Assembly: GCA_947623185.1 (NCBI GenBank)
Contig: CANQGL010000004.1
Location: 1 to 64,000 of the forward strand
DNA length: 64,000 nt
Source: an uncultured Lachnospiraceae bacterium
GTDB lineage: Bacteria; Bacillota; Clostridia; Lachnospirales; Lachnospiraceae
Direction of reading: 5' to 3'
Shown here piece by piece: positions 18,480-30,126 of this stretch. The position numbers and the translations under genes were made by a program. Each line of letters starts with the position of its first letter. The first letter of the stretch is position 1. Under the pieces are notes generated by a model. The model was not told where the DNA came from, made no database searches, and saw only the letters and a list, made by a program, of their open reading frames with translations.

Positions 18480-19754
18480 TTATTCTGCTTTGTAGTCGGA
18501 GGTCAGATAAGTTTGAACTTCCTCTGTGGTGCCGTCTTCATTGTAAGTAACGATAAACATACCCATGTCGCGTGTCGGACGGTGCGTCTCGGGGACAAGA
18601 GTAATATTGACTTCACCGGCAGACTCGATATCCACGGTCTTGTTTTCAAGGATGTCGCGGACTTCCTCGCCGTTGGTCGGATCCTCAGCCTGCTGCATGG
18701 CGCTTGCCAGAACCTGAACCGCATCCCAGCCGAAACCTACATTGCCCGACGGATAATCCGTTCCGGTTTCTTCCATATGGACCTTTACGAGGTCGGCGAT
18801 CTTTCCGGAAGTAAAGTCATAGTTCTTAACATAATAGCAGTCCTTGACCGGATTCTTCACCAGCGTGTTAAACGGCGCGGCCATGGTGTTTGCTCCCAGA
18901 ATGTATCCCTCATACCCGGCATCGCGCAGGTTGTCGTAAGCCGTGACCATCTGATTTGCATAGTCGGTCAGAAGCACAGCGTCCGGATTCAGGGAAGCGA
19001 TCTTCTGCGCCTGTGCGGAATAATCGGTATCGGCCCAGCCGAAGGTCTCCTCGGCAAGGACCTCGCCGCCGTTGTTTACGAAATAATCAACGAACGGTTT
19101 TTCCTGCGTAACAGCGAACGCGTTCGAGGTATTGTAAAGAGAAGCAACACTCTTGATGCCCAGTTCATCCAGCGCATATTTTGCAAGAATGTATCCCTGA
19201 ACGGCGCTCGACGGCTCGACGAGGAACATATACGGATAGGCTTCTCCGGTGTCCGGATCCGTCGTACAGATCTCATCCATGAAATGTCCGACGATCGGAA
19301 CCTTATCCTCGGTCGCCAGGTCCACCCATGCGGAAGCCGGGTTGGACAGAGGCGGGCCAATGATGGCGCAAACGCCGACTTCATCGACCAGCTCGCGGTA
19401 AACGGTCACGCCGACCTCGGTGTCATTCTGGCAGTCACGGCAGTAGATCTCGATCGGACGGCCGTTGATCCCGCCGTTTTCATTGATGATCCTCACCGCA
19501 TATTCGGCTCCCCACTGGTTCGGCTGTCCGGCGCTGGATGCGCCGCCGGTCGTATCCTGAATACATCCGATCTTGATCGGATCCGTATTGGCCTCAGCCT
19601 GGGGCTCTGCCGCTTCTTTTTCCGCCGCCGGAGCTTCCGTTTCGGCAGACGCCGCCTGCGTTGCCGGAGCCGTGGATCCGCCGCCGGAGCAGCCGATCAG
19701 CTGGCTTGCAGTCAGAGCACAGATCAAAAATGCTGCAAAAAGTTTTTTCATCAT
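18480..19754 (-). CDS. ABC transporter substrate-binding lipoprotein (LivK/Leu-Ile-Val-binding family)
   Basis: Lipobox MMKKLFAAFLICALTASQLIGC; DPIKIGCIQDTTGGASSAGQPNQWGAEYAVRIINENGGINGRPIEIY; periplasmic-binding fold type I. Confidence 0.9.
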   Translation of the reverse strand: MMKKLFAAFLICALTASQLIGCSGGGSTAPATQAASAETEAPAAEKEAAEPQAEANTDPIKIGCIQDTTGGASSAGQPNQWGAEYAVRIINENGGINGRPIEIYCRDCQNDTEVGVTVYRELVDEVGVCAIIGPPLSNPASAWVDLATEDKVPIVGHFMDEICTTDPDTGEAYPYMFLVEPSSAVQGYILAKYALDELGIKSVASLYNTSNAFAVTQEKPFVDYFVNNGGEVLAEETFGWADTDYSAQAQKIASLNPDAVLLTDYANQMVTAYDNLRDAGYEGYILGANTMAAPFNTLVKNPVKDCYYVKNYDFTSGKIADLVKVHMEETGTDYPSGNVGFGWDAVQVLASAMQQAEDPTNGEEVRDILENKTVDIESAGEVNITLVPETHRPTRDMGMFIVTYNEDGTTEEVQTYLTSDYKAE

Positions 19755-19849
19755 CGTTTCCTCCATTCCTTTTTTCATTCTATCTATCACAACGCGTGCT
19801 GTTTCTGCGTCTGCGAACATGGGATACGGACACCAAAGAGACTCATCGA

Positions 19850-19873
19850 GGGTTAGAAAACGTTTTCTAACCC
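19850..19873. promoter_or_regulatory. LacI-family (or CcpA/cre-like) operator O1
   Basis: Perfect 24-bp palindrome gggttagaaaacgttttctaaccc (26 bp counting flanking A/T). Confidence 0.75.
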
Positions 19874-19966
19874 TTTTTACTGAAAAATCAGCAAATTAAT
19901 GAATTAAATATCATGTGAAAAAATCTGTCGATGGTAACGTGGAAATTTACTGTCTTATTTAACTTG

Positions 19967-19995
19967 ATTATACTGACATTAAAGAGAAAATGCAA
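19967..19995 (-). promoter_or_regulatory. Sigma-A-type promoter upstream of the substrate-binding-protein gene
   Basis: Minus strand: TTGCAT (19990-19995), 17 bp, TATAAT (19967-19972). Confidence 0.7.
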
Positions 19996-20027
19996 GTCTT
20001 TTTTCAAAAATTCTTGATAATTTTAAT

Positions 20028-20041
20028 AGAAAACGTTTTCT
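20028..20041. promoter_or_regulatory. LacI-family (or CcpA/cre-like) operator O2
   Basis: Perfect 14-bp palindrome agaaaacgttttct, identical to the O1 core. Confidence 0.7.
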
Positions 20042-20069
20042 GGCATCTTGACGGTGCGGCTGAGAATCG

Positions 20070-21128
20070 TTATAATGACCGTAACGGGTCCGGATCTCTG
20101 GGCGCGACCGTGCTGCGGATCACCAGCCGGGGAGCCAGGTTCATCGAGATCGCCATGCCCTGCGTCTCCAGAACATCCAGCAGCATCAGCGCCGCGAGAC
20201 GCCCCGTCTCCACCGCGGGATAATGGACCGTCGTGAGCGGCGGGATAAAGGCGCCGGCAAACGGAATATCGTCGAACCCCATCACGGATACGTCCTCGGG
20301 CACCCGCTTTCCGCTCTGAAGAAACGTCCGGATCATGCCGATCGCCAGCATGTCGTTGATGCACAGAACGGCCGTCGCCGGGCAGTTCCGTTTCAGGAAA
20401 TCTTCCGCGATCCGGCATCCGGTCTGCATCTCAAAATCGCCGGGTGCTTCCGCATGGGACATCGCGCACTCGAAAACGAGTTCCTTCTCGAGCGGCAGTC
20501 CGGCCATCAGCAGGGCCTCGCGATACCCTTCGTACATCTCGACACGCGTCCAGCGCGTCATCTCCGTCGTTGCGAAGGCGATCTTCCGGTGCCCCTGCTC
20601 GATCAGATAGTTCACCGCCATGCGCGCTCCGGCCCTTGAATCGAAGTTGATACCCGGGCTGTCCACGCCCTCGATCATCTGATCCAGCATGATAAACTTC
20701 ATTCCGAGTTTGGAATATCTCTGCACCAGCTGCGCGTTGTCGTCGACCGAGGAGAGTATGACCCCTCTGGTCTGGCGTTCGTAAAGGCGGCTCAGAAACT
20801 TCCGCTCCTGTCCGGCGTCGCGCATGGTATTGCACAGGATCATATCGTAGGAATTTTTTGCAAGTACGTCGTTGATCCCCAGCATCGCCTGCAGATAGAA
20901 CGGGTTCGACACGTTCGGGATCACCAGGCCGATATCGCGGCAGCCGTCGCCCCGCAGCGAACGGGCCATCACGTTCGGAACATACTCGAGCTGCTCGGCA
21001 GCTTCCTTCACTTTCTGGCGCAGTTTTGCATTGACGGGATAATCGGGATTGTTTAGGGCGCGGGAGGCCGTAGCGACCGAAACTCCTGCCAGTTTCGCCA
21101 CATCGCGGATCGTTGTCTGTCTGCTCAT
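20070..21128 (-). CDS. LacI-family transcriptional regulator
   Basis: TIRDVAKLAGVSVATASRALNNPDYPVNAKLRQKV HTH plus type-1 periplasmic-binding-like effector domain. Start at MSRQTT. Confidence 0.93.
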   Translation of the reverse strand: MSRQTTIRDVAKLAGVSVATASRALNNPDYPVNAKLRQKVKEAAEQLEYVPNVMARSLRGDGCRDIGLVIPNVSNPFYLQAMLGINDVLAKNSYDMILCNTMRDAGQERKFLSRLYERQTRGVILSSVDDNAQLVQRYSKLGMKFIMLDQMIEGVDSPGINFDSRAGARMAVNYLIEQGHRKIAFATTEMTRWTRVEMYEGYREALLMAGLPLEKELVFECAMSHAEAPGDFEMQTGCRIAEDFLKRNCPATAVLCINDMLAIGMIRTFLQSGKRVPEDVSVMGFDDIPFAGAFIPPLTTVHYPAVETGRLAALMLLDVLETQGMAISMNLAPRLVIRSTVAPRDPDPLRSL

Positions 21129-21230
21129 ATCGGATCTTCCTTTCGTGATCGGTGATTTCGACTGCCTGTACTTATAGTTTATCACAATCGTTCAGAAACG
21201 CAACAGAAATGTTTCTGGAAAGGATTTCTC

Positions 21231-22151
21231 ATGAAAACTGACGAGCTGTTCTTCTTTTTCGCAATGATCCTCATCGGCTATTTTTCGGCCAAATACTGCC
21301 TGCTGCCCGCGCAGGCCGCGGACGTCCTGCCTGCGCTCCTTCTCAATATCTGCTATCCCGCGATCGTTCTGGATACGTTCCTCTCGGTCGATACGGATAC
21401 TCTTCTGCACTCCGGGCTTCCGATCGCGGCCGCGACCTTCTTCGTGACCCTTCTCCTGTTTCCGGCCAGCCTGCTCCTGTTCAGGAACCAGCCGCCCGAC
21501 AGGAAGCCGCTGCTCTGCTTTATATGCGCGGTCGGAAACGTCACCTACGTCGCGATCCCCCTGATGAGCGTATTTATCGGCACAAGGGGCCTGCTTGCTG
21601 CCGTGGTCCACGGGACCGCGCAGGATCTGCTGATCTGGAGCATGTATCACCAACTCTTTCTGGGAAGCAATGTAAAGGGCCGCGGCGAGCTGATAAAGAA
21701 AATGGCCGCCAGTCCCTGCCTGATCGCCGTGCTTCTCGGCATACTGCTGGCCGTGCTTCGGATCCCGCTCCCCTCCGCCCTGACCGGCGCTCTCGGGCGT
21801 ATCGGCTCCGTCACGTCGCCCGCCGCCCTCATCCTCCTCGGTTTCCTGATCCACAGCTACGGGCCGGGTGCATGGATCCGCGACCGCGCGGCGATCCTTT
21901 ACGCATTTTTCAAGGTCCTCCTGTTTCCCTGCGTCCTGTTTCTGCTTCTCAGGCCGTTCCTCACCCTGCAGGATGCGCTCCTGACGGCGATCCTCTTTGC
22001 AAGCCCCGCTCCCGTCATCAGCATCATATGGAGCCGCGAGTACGGCGGGGATACCGGGCTGGCCGTAAACTGCGTCATGTCGTCGACGCTCCTGTTTCTG
22101 GTCTGCATGAGCGGCGCGCTGGCGTACTTCTCCTGTCAGGGGATCCTATAA
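21231..22151 (+). CDS. AEC-family (auxin efflux carrier-like) transporter
   Basis: Multispanning; LLLNICYPAIVLDTFLSVD; VGNVTYVAIPLMSVFIGTRGL; FASPAPVISIIWSREYGGDTGLAVNCVMSSTLL. Confidence 0.82.
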   Translation: MKTDELFFFFAMILIGYFSAKYCLLPAQAADVLPALLLNICYPAIVLDTFLSVDTDTLLHSGLPIAAATFFVTLLLFPASLLLFRNQPPDRKPLLCFICAVGNVTYVAIPLMSVFIGTRGLLAAVVHGTAQDLLIWSMYHQLFLGSNVKGRGELIKKMAASPCLIAVLLGILLAVLRIPLPSALTGALGRIGSVTSPAALILLGFLIHSYGPGAWIRDRAAILYAFFKVLLFPCVLFLLLRPFLTLQDALLTAILFASPAPVISIIWSREYGGDTGLAVNCVMSSTLLFLVCMSGALAYFSCQGIL

Positions 22152-22155
22152 AAAA

Positions 22156-22206
22156 CGCCCGGCTGCCTCCGTCATTCAGACGGCCCGGCAGACCGGACGT
22201 TCTTTC
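22156..22206. terminator. Putative bidirectional terminator between convergent genes
   Basis: GC-rich hairpin (ccgtc-attca-gacgg core, ctgcc/ggcag above it), A-run on the left side and ttcttt on the right. Confidence 0.5.
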
Positions 22207-22210
22207 GCCC

Positions 22211-22993
22211 TCACTCCAGATAATCCAGAGCATCTATGGGCTCGTTTTCATGGAAAAACTCAAAATAGAGGTTGTTGCCTTCGATCGAATAATACTTGGT
22301 TGGTTCGGCGATGTAGCCGAGCACGTCCCCTTTATGGAGATACTCGTTCTCCACGACCGGGATCTCCTTGAGCTGGCCGCAGAGCGCCGTATAACCGTTT
22401 CCGAGATCCAGTCTCAGGTAGGAGCCGATCTCCTCGTTGCTTCCGAGCTCAATGACCCGCGCGTCCGCCGGAGCCCTGACCGGGGTGCTGACGTCACTCT
22501 GGATCACCGTGGCCGGATTGCACCGGTACTGTTCCAGCGTCGGGAACCATGTCGTCGTATCCATGCTGTAGCCCAGGATCACGTTCCCCTCGACCGGCCA
22601 TGCGAGCCTGTCCTCTCCGGTGAAGTCCAGGACCAGCGACTCATTCGCCACCGCTCCCGCTTCTTCGGCTTCCGGCTCCGCAACCGCCGCGATATCCGTA
22701 TGGGAGGCCGTCTCCTGATTCTCCGGCTTCGGGTTTTCCTTCTCCTGCGCCTCCTCTTTTGCGATACCGGCCACATCTGCCGCGTCGGAACTTCCCTCCG
22801 CGATCAGTTCCTCCTTCGCTTCCTTCGCGATGATCCCTTCAGACTCACGGATCTCAAGATATGGACTCTCCTCCGCCTGCCCGTTTCTTCTGACCGTTAC
22901 AGCACCGGCCGCCGCCACGATGGCCAGCAGGCCCAGCACAAGCATCACAAGGACGAGTTTATCCCTGAAAAGCTGATTTACTTTTTCTTTCAC
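22211..22993 (-). CDS. spoIIQ: SpoIIQ-like membrane-anchored M23/LytM-fold protein (degenerate)
   Basis: N-term TM anchor, C-term LytM-like fold (YLHKGDVLGYIAEPTKYYSIEGNNLYFEFF); adjacent to spoIID. Confidence 0.72.
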   Translation of the reverse strand: MKEKVNQLFRDKLVLVMLVLGLLAIVAAAGAVTVRRNGQAEESPYLEIRESEGIIAKEAKEELIAEGSSDAADVAGIAKEEAQEKENPKPENQETASHTDIAAVAEPEAEEAGAVANESLVLDFTGEDRLAWPVEGNVILGYSMDTTTWFPTLEQYRCNPATVIQSDVSTPVRAPADARVIELGSNEEIGSYLRLDLGNGYTALCGQLKEIPVVENEYLHKGDVLGYIAEPTKYYSIEGNNLYFEFFHENEPIDALDYLE

Positions 22994-23046
22994 GTTTTAT
23001 CACCTCGGTAATAGTCTTACCAAAGCGACCTAAGTTATTCAGCGTT

Positions 23047-23991
23047 TTACAGAATGTTTTCGATTTCCACGTTCTGGAAATAGTAGTTTAACAGATCGCG
23101 CCATCCGTATCCGTCGCGTTCCAGCGCGTTCGCCCCGGCCTGCGAAAAACCGTAGCCGTGGCCGATCCCTTTCGTCGTGACCCGGATCTTTCCCTCGTAT
23201 TCGTCAAAGCTGTAGCAGGCGGACTGCAGATCCAGCGCCGCCTGTACCTCCTCGCCGGTGTAGGTTTTCCCTCCGATCTGGATCCGAAGGACGTACCCGG
23301 CTCCGTCGCGCTCGGCGATCTGGATCTCTTCGGGCAAAGAATCAGGAGAAACGGAGACCGAGCCCGGGATCGATCCGATCCGCGCCGCAAGCCGGTCCGC
23401 GGTCCACAGATCCGTGCCGAGAAAGCCGTCCGCTTCCGTATCGCCGGGACTGTCCGTCTGTTTCAGATACGGATACTCCTCCCCGCGGCTCCGCGTTTTG
23501 CCCGAAGCGGCCCGGCAGAAAAAGGGCTCGATGAATTCTCCCCCGTATGTGACCGCGATCCCGGCCGTATCCGCCACGGCGCTCCCGAACTTCGCATACG
23601 TCTCCGCAAAATCCCCGCTCCCCCAGAGCCGCTCCATCTGCGCCCGGCTCAAAACGTCGATATCCAGCGCCTCCTCCTCGATCTCCGGCCTTCCGTCCAT
23701 CTCGCGGTAAATGTATGTACGCGTTAAAACCGCCTGTGCGCGCAGCGTCTCGGGCCCGTACTGCGGCGGGATCTGGGCCGCCAGCGCCCCGATCAGGAAT
23801 TCTTCGGCCGGAACGGCCAGTTCGCGCCCGTTCCGCTCCGTAATGATCTTCTTTTCGGCCGCCCGGACGGCAAATTCCGGCGACGGCGCATCCGGGGCCG
23901 TCTGTACGCCCTCCGGACGGCCTGTCCAGGCAAGCGTCGTCAGATAAGGGATCGCCGCCGCCACGATCAGCATCATCAGAAATCGTCTCAT
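23047..23991 (-). CDS. spoIID: Stage II sporulation protein D
   Basis: EEFLIGALAAQIPPQYGPETLRAQAVLTRTYIYR; GIGHGYGFSQAGANALERDGYGWRDLLNYYF. Confidence 0.9.
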   Translation of the reverse strand: MRRFLMMLIVAAAIPYLTTLAWTGRPEGVQTAPDAPSPEFAVRAAEKKIITERNGRELAVPAEEFLIGALAAQIPPQYGPETLRAQAVLTRTYIYREMDGRPEIEEEALDIDVLSRAQMERLWGSGDFAETYAKFGSAVADTAGIAVTYGGEFIEPFFCRAASGKTRSRGEEYPYLKQTDSPGDTEADGFLGTDLWTADRLAARIGSIPGSVSVSPDSLPEEIQIAERDGAGYVLRIQIGGKTYTGEEVQAALDLQSACYSFDEYEGKIRVTTKGIGHGYGFSQAGANALERDGYGWRDLLNYYFQNVEIENIL

Positions 23992-24042
23992 AAAAAACCC
24001 GCCTCACAGACTGTTGTTATTATAAACAGTCTATGAGACGGG
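23992..24042 (-). terminator. Terminator of glgP abutting the spoIID start
   Basis: 18-bp stem in minus-strand RNA with two wobbles (23998-24015 / 24025-24042), then UUUUUU (23992-23997). Confidence 0.75.
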
Positions 24043-24071
24043 CATTCATTTTAGAACCGTTTTCGTCCCGT

Positions 24072-26591
24072 TCAGACGGTGACCGGCTTCTTTCTGACCG
24101 GAGTCTTTTCGGACTCGGCCACCGGGATCCCGACTTTCGGCAGAGTGACCGTGACTTTCTTAAGATGCCAGATGTCCCGGACATACTCTTCGATGGTACG
24201 GTCGGAAGAGAACTTTCCGCTGCTGGCCGTATTCAGGATGGCCGCCTTCGCCCACCACTTCTCGTCGCGGTACGCGCGGTCGATGCGTTCCTCCGCCTCG
24301 GCGTAGGAGCGGAAATCCTTCAGGATAAAGTAGGTGTCCGCCCGGTCGCTGGACTGCGTGTTGAGCAGCGAATTGTAGATGTCGCGGAACAGCTCCGGAT
24401 CCTGCGGCGAGAAATAGCCGTTGATGAGCTGCATCAGCACGCGGCGGATCTCCTGATCGTTGTTGAAGATCTCCATCGGATTGTAGCCGCCGTACTTCTC
24501 CATGCTGATGATCTCGTCCGAGGACGCTCCGAAGATGAACATGTTCTCTTCGCCGACTTCCTCGGCCATCTCGACGGTGGCTCCGTCCATGGTGCCGACC
24601 GTGAGGGCTCCGTTCAGCATGAATTTCATGTTTCCGGTACCGGACGCCTCCTTGCTGGCGGTCGAGATCTGCTCGCTGACGTCCGCGGCCGCAAAGATCA
24701 TCTCGGCGTTCGACACGCAGTAGTCCTCGATAAAGACGACCTTTAACTTGTCGCCGATCGTCCAGTCATTATTGACCACATCGGCAACGGCGTTGATCAG
24801 CTTGATCGTCAGCTTCGCGCGGTGGTATCCGGCCGCGGCCTTGGCTCCGAAGATAAAGGTGCGCGGGATCACGTCGCGGTTCGGATCATCCTTGATCTGG
24901 TTGTAAAGATAGATCACATGCAGGATGTTCATAAGCTGGCGCTTGTACTCATGCAGGCGCTTTACCTGTACGTCGAAGATCGAGCGCGGATTCACGTCGA
25001 TCCCGTTATGTTCCTTGATATATGCGGCCAGACGGAGCTTGTTCTGATACTTGATGTTCATGAACTCCTGCTGGCACTTCTCATCGTCGGCATAGACGGC
25101 GAGCTTTTTGATCTGGGAGAGATCGGTGATCCACTCCGGACCGATCTTGTCGGTCACCCAGTTGGCAAGCAGCGGATTGCCGTGGAGCAGGAACCGTCTC
25201 TGGGTAATGCCGTTCGTCTTGTTGTTGAACTTCTGCGGCATCATCTCATAGAAGTCCTTCAGCTCCTGGTTCTTTAGGATCTCAGTGTGCAGTCTCGCAA
25301 CGCCGTTTACCGAAAAGCTTCCGGCGATCGCCAGATGCGCCATACGCACCTGTCCGTCATAGATGATCGCCATCCTGCGGATCTTGTCGTTATCGCCCGG
25401 GTAGATGCGCTTAATGTCCTCGATGAAACGGCGATTGATCTCCTCGACGATCTGATAAATTCTCGGAAGCAGACGGGAGAACAGCTCGATCGGCCATTTC
25501 TCCAGCGCTTCGGACATGATCGTGTGGTTCGTATACGCGCAGGTCTTCGTCGTGACCGCCCACGCCTCGTCCCAGGTCAGGTTTTCTTCATCGAGCAGCA
25601 CGCGCATCAGCTCCGCGACCGCTACGGTCGGGTGCGTGTCGTTCAGCTGGAACACCGCCTTCTCGTAGAACTTCCGGACGTCGTCGTGCGTCTCCTTATA
25701 CTTTTTCACGGCGCGCTGCACACTGGCGGAAATGAAGAAATACTGCTGCTTTAAGCGCAGCTCCTTGCCCGAATAGTGGTTGTCGTTCGGGTAGAGCACC
25801 TCGCAGATCGTCTTGGCAAGGTTCTCCTGCTCGACCGCCTTCTGGTAATTTCCCTTGTCGAAGTCGGCGAGGTTGAACGTGTTGACCGGCTGCGCATCCC
25901 AGATGCGGAGCGAGTTCACCACGTTGTTGTTGTAGCCTACGATCGGGATATCATAGGGGACCGCCATAACGGACTGATAGCCCTTCTGGACGAAGTGGTT
26001 CCGCTGTCCGTCCCAGACCGTCTCCACATAGCCGCCGAATTTTACTTCGGTCGCGTACTCGGCGCGGCGGATCTCAAACGGATAACCGTCCTTCAGCCAC
26101 TCGTCCGGCACTTCGATCTGGAACCCGTTCTCGATCTTCTGCTTGAACATTCCGTAACGGTAGCGAATGCCGCAGCCGTAGGCGGGATAGCCGAGCGTCG
26201 CCAGAGAATCGAGGAAGCAGGCCGCAAGACGGCCCAGGCCGCCGTTTCCGAGCGCCGGGTCGCGCTCCTGGTCCTCAAGCGCGTTGAGATTGAAGCCGAG
26301 CTCCTCAAGCGCCTCGCGGATCTCCTTCTGCGAGCAGATATTGATGATGTTGTTGCCGAGGAAACGCCCGGTCAGGAATTCCATGGACATGTAGTAAACG
26401 ATCTTAACATCCTGCTTGTCGTATTCCTTATGGGTGGCGATCCAGCGGTCCACGATCAGATCCTTGACGGCCAGAGCGACCGCCTGGTAGACCATGGCCG
26501 GAGTCGCCTCGTCGATGGTCTTTCTGTAAACGCTTTTTACATTGTAGACGACTAATCTCTTAAACTCTTCCTTATCAACCGTATGATTCAC
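24072..26591 (-). CDS. glgP: Glycogen/starch/alpha-glucan phosphorylase
   Basis: EASGTGNMKFMLNGALTVGTMDGATVEM (PLP site); NGITQRRFL; full length 839 aa. Confidence 0.95.
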   Translation of the reverse strand: MNHTVDKEEFKRLVVYNVKSVYRKTIDEATPAMVYQAVALAVKDLIVDRWIATHKEYDKQDVKIVYYMSMEFLTGRFLGNNIINICSQKEIREALEELGFNLNALEDQERDPALGNGGLGRLAACFLDSLATLGYPAYGCGIRYRYGMFKQKIENGFQIEVPDEWLKDGYPFEIRRAEYATEVKFGGYVETVWDGQRNHFVQKGYQSVMAVPYDIPIVGYNNNVVNSLRIWDAQPVNTFNLADFDKGNYQKAVEQENLAKTICEVLYPNDNHYSGKELRLKQQYFFISASVQRAVKKYKETHDDVRKFYEKAVFQLNDTHPTVAVAELMRVLLDEENLTWDEAWAVTTKTCAYTNHTIMSEALEKWPIELFSRLLPRIYQIVEEINRRFIEDIKRIYPGDNDKIRRMAIIYDGQVRMAHLAIAGSFSVNGVARLHTEILKNQELKDFYEMMPQKFNNKTNGITQRRFLLHGNPLLANWVTDKIGPEWITDLSQIKKLAVYADDEKCQQEFMNIKYQNKLRLAAYIKEHNGIDVNPRSIFDVQVKRLHEYKRQLMNILHVIYLYNQIKDDPNRDVIPRTFIFGAKAAAGYHRAKLTIKLINAVADVVNNDWTIGDKLKVVFIEDYCVSNAEMIFAAADVSEQISTASKEASGTGNMKFMLNGALTVGTMDGATVEMAEEVGEENMFIFGASSDEIISMEKYGGYNPMEIFNNDQEIRRVLMQLINGYFSPQDPELFRDIYNSLLNTQSSDRADTYFILKDFRSYAEAEERIDRAYRDEKWWAKAAILNTASSGKFSSDRTIEEYVRDIWHLKKVTVTLPKVGIPVAESEKTPVRKKPVTV

Positions 26592-26623
26592 GATATTCTG
26601 TCCTCCTAACAGCAGTGCAGGGT

Positions 26624-29785
<3,162 letters not shown>

Positions 29786-29901
29786 GACACAGTTTCCTCC
29801 AATCTTGTTTTACGCGCTGCTTTCTCTTCACAGCTCTTTCGATGTGTGTCGTTAAGCTCACAGGGTGCCCCGCCCTCCGGCCGGGCAAAATAAGCAAAAC
29901 T

Positions 29902-29930
29902 ATTATAAATATTTAGGCGTTAAAAGTCAA
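29902..29930 (-). promoter_or_regulatory. Sigma-A-type promoter of ileS
   Basis: Minus strand: TTGACT (29925-29930), 17 bp, TATAAT (29902-29907). Confidence 0.75.
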
Positions 29931-30044
29931 TCGTTTCCGGAGTGATTCTGCGTGAAATCTGCATAAAATCCGTTTAAAACCGAATTAAAAGCCGGGGCGG
30001 GACCGCTTTCCGGGAGGCGCCGTCCCCAAACCCGCGCAAAATAC

Positions 30045-30073
30045 TTGCAAAGCATACAAATTGATGTTAAGAT
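30045..30073 (+). promoter_or_regulatory. Sigma-A-type promoter of pncB
   Basis: TTGCAA (30045-30050), 17 bp, TAAGAT (30068-30073). Confidence 0.6.
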
Positions 30074-30126
30074 AGAAAAAAATTCGGGTCGTTTACAAAA
30101 GCCGCGGATTTACAAGGAGAACCATT

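Noticed and set aside
15077-19754. Naming the ABC importer as a branched-chain amino acid transporter
   Set aside because: The family includes transporters for amides, urea and aromatics. Operon context argues against assuming Leu/Ile/Val, so only family-level names are given.
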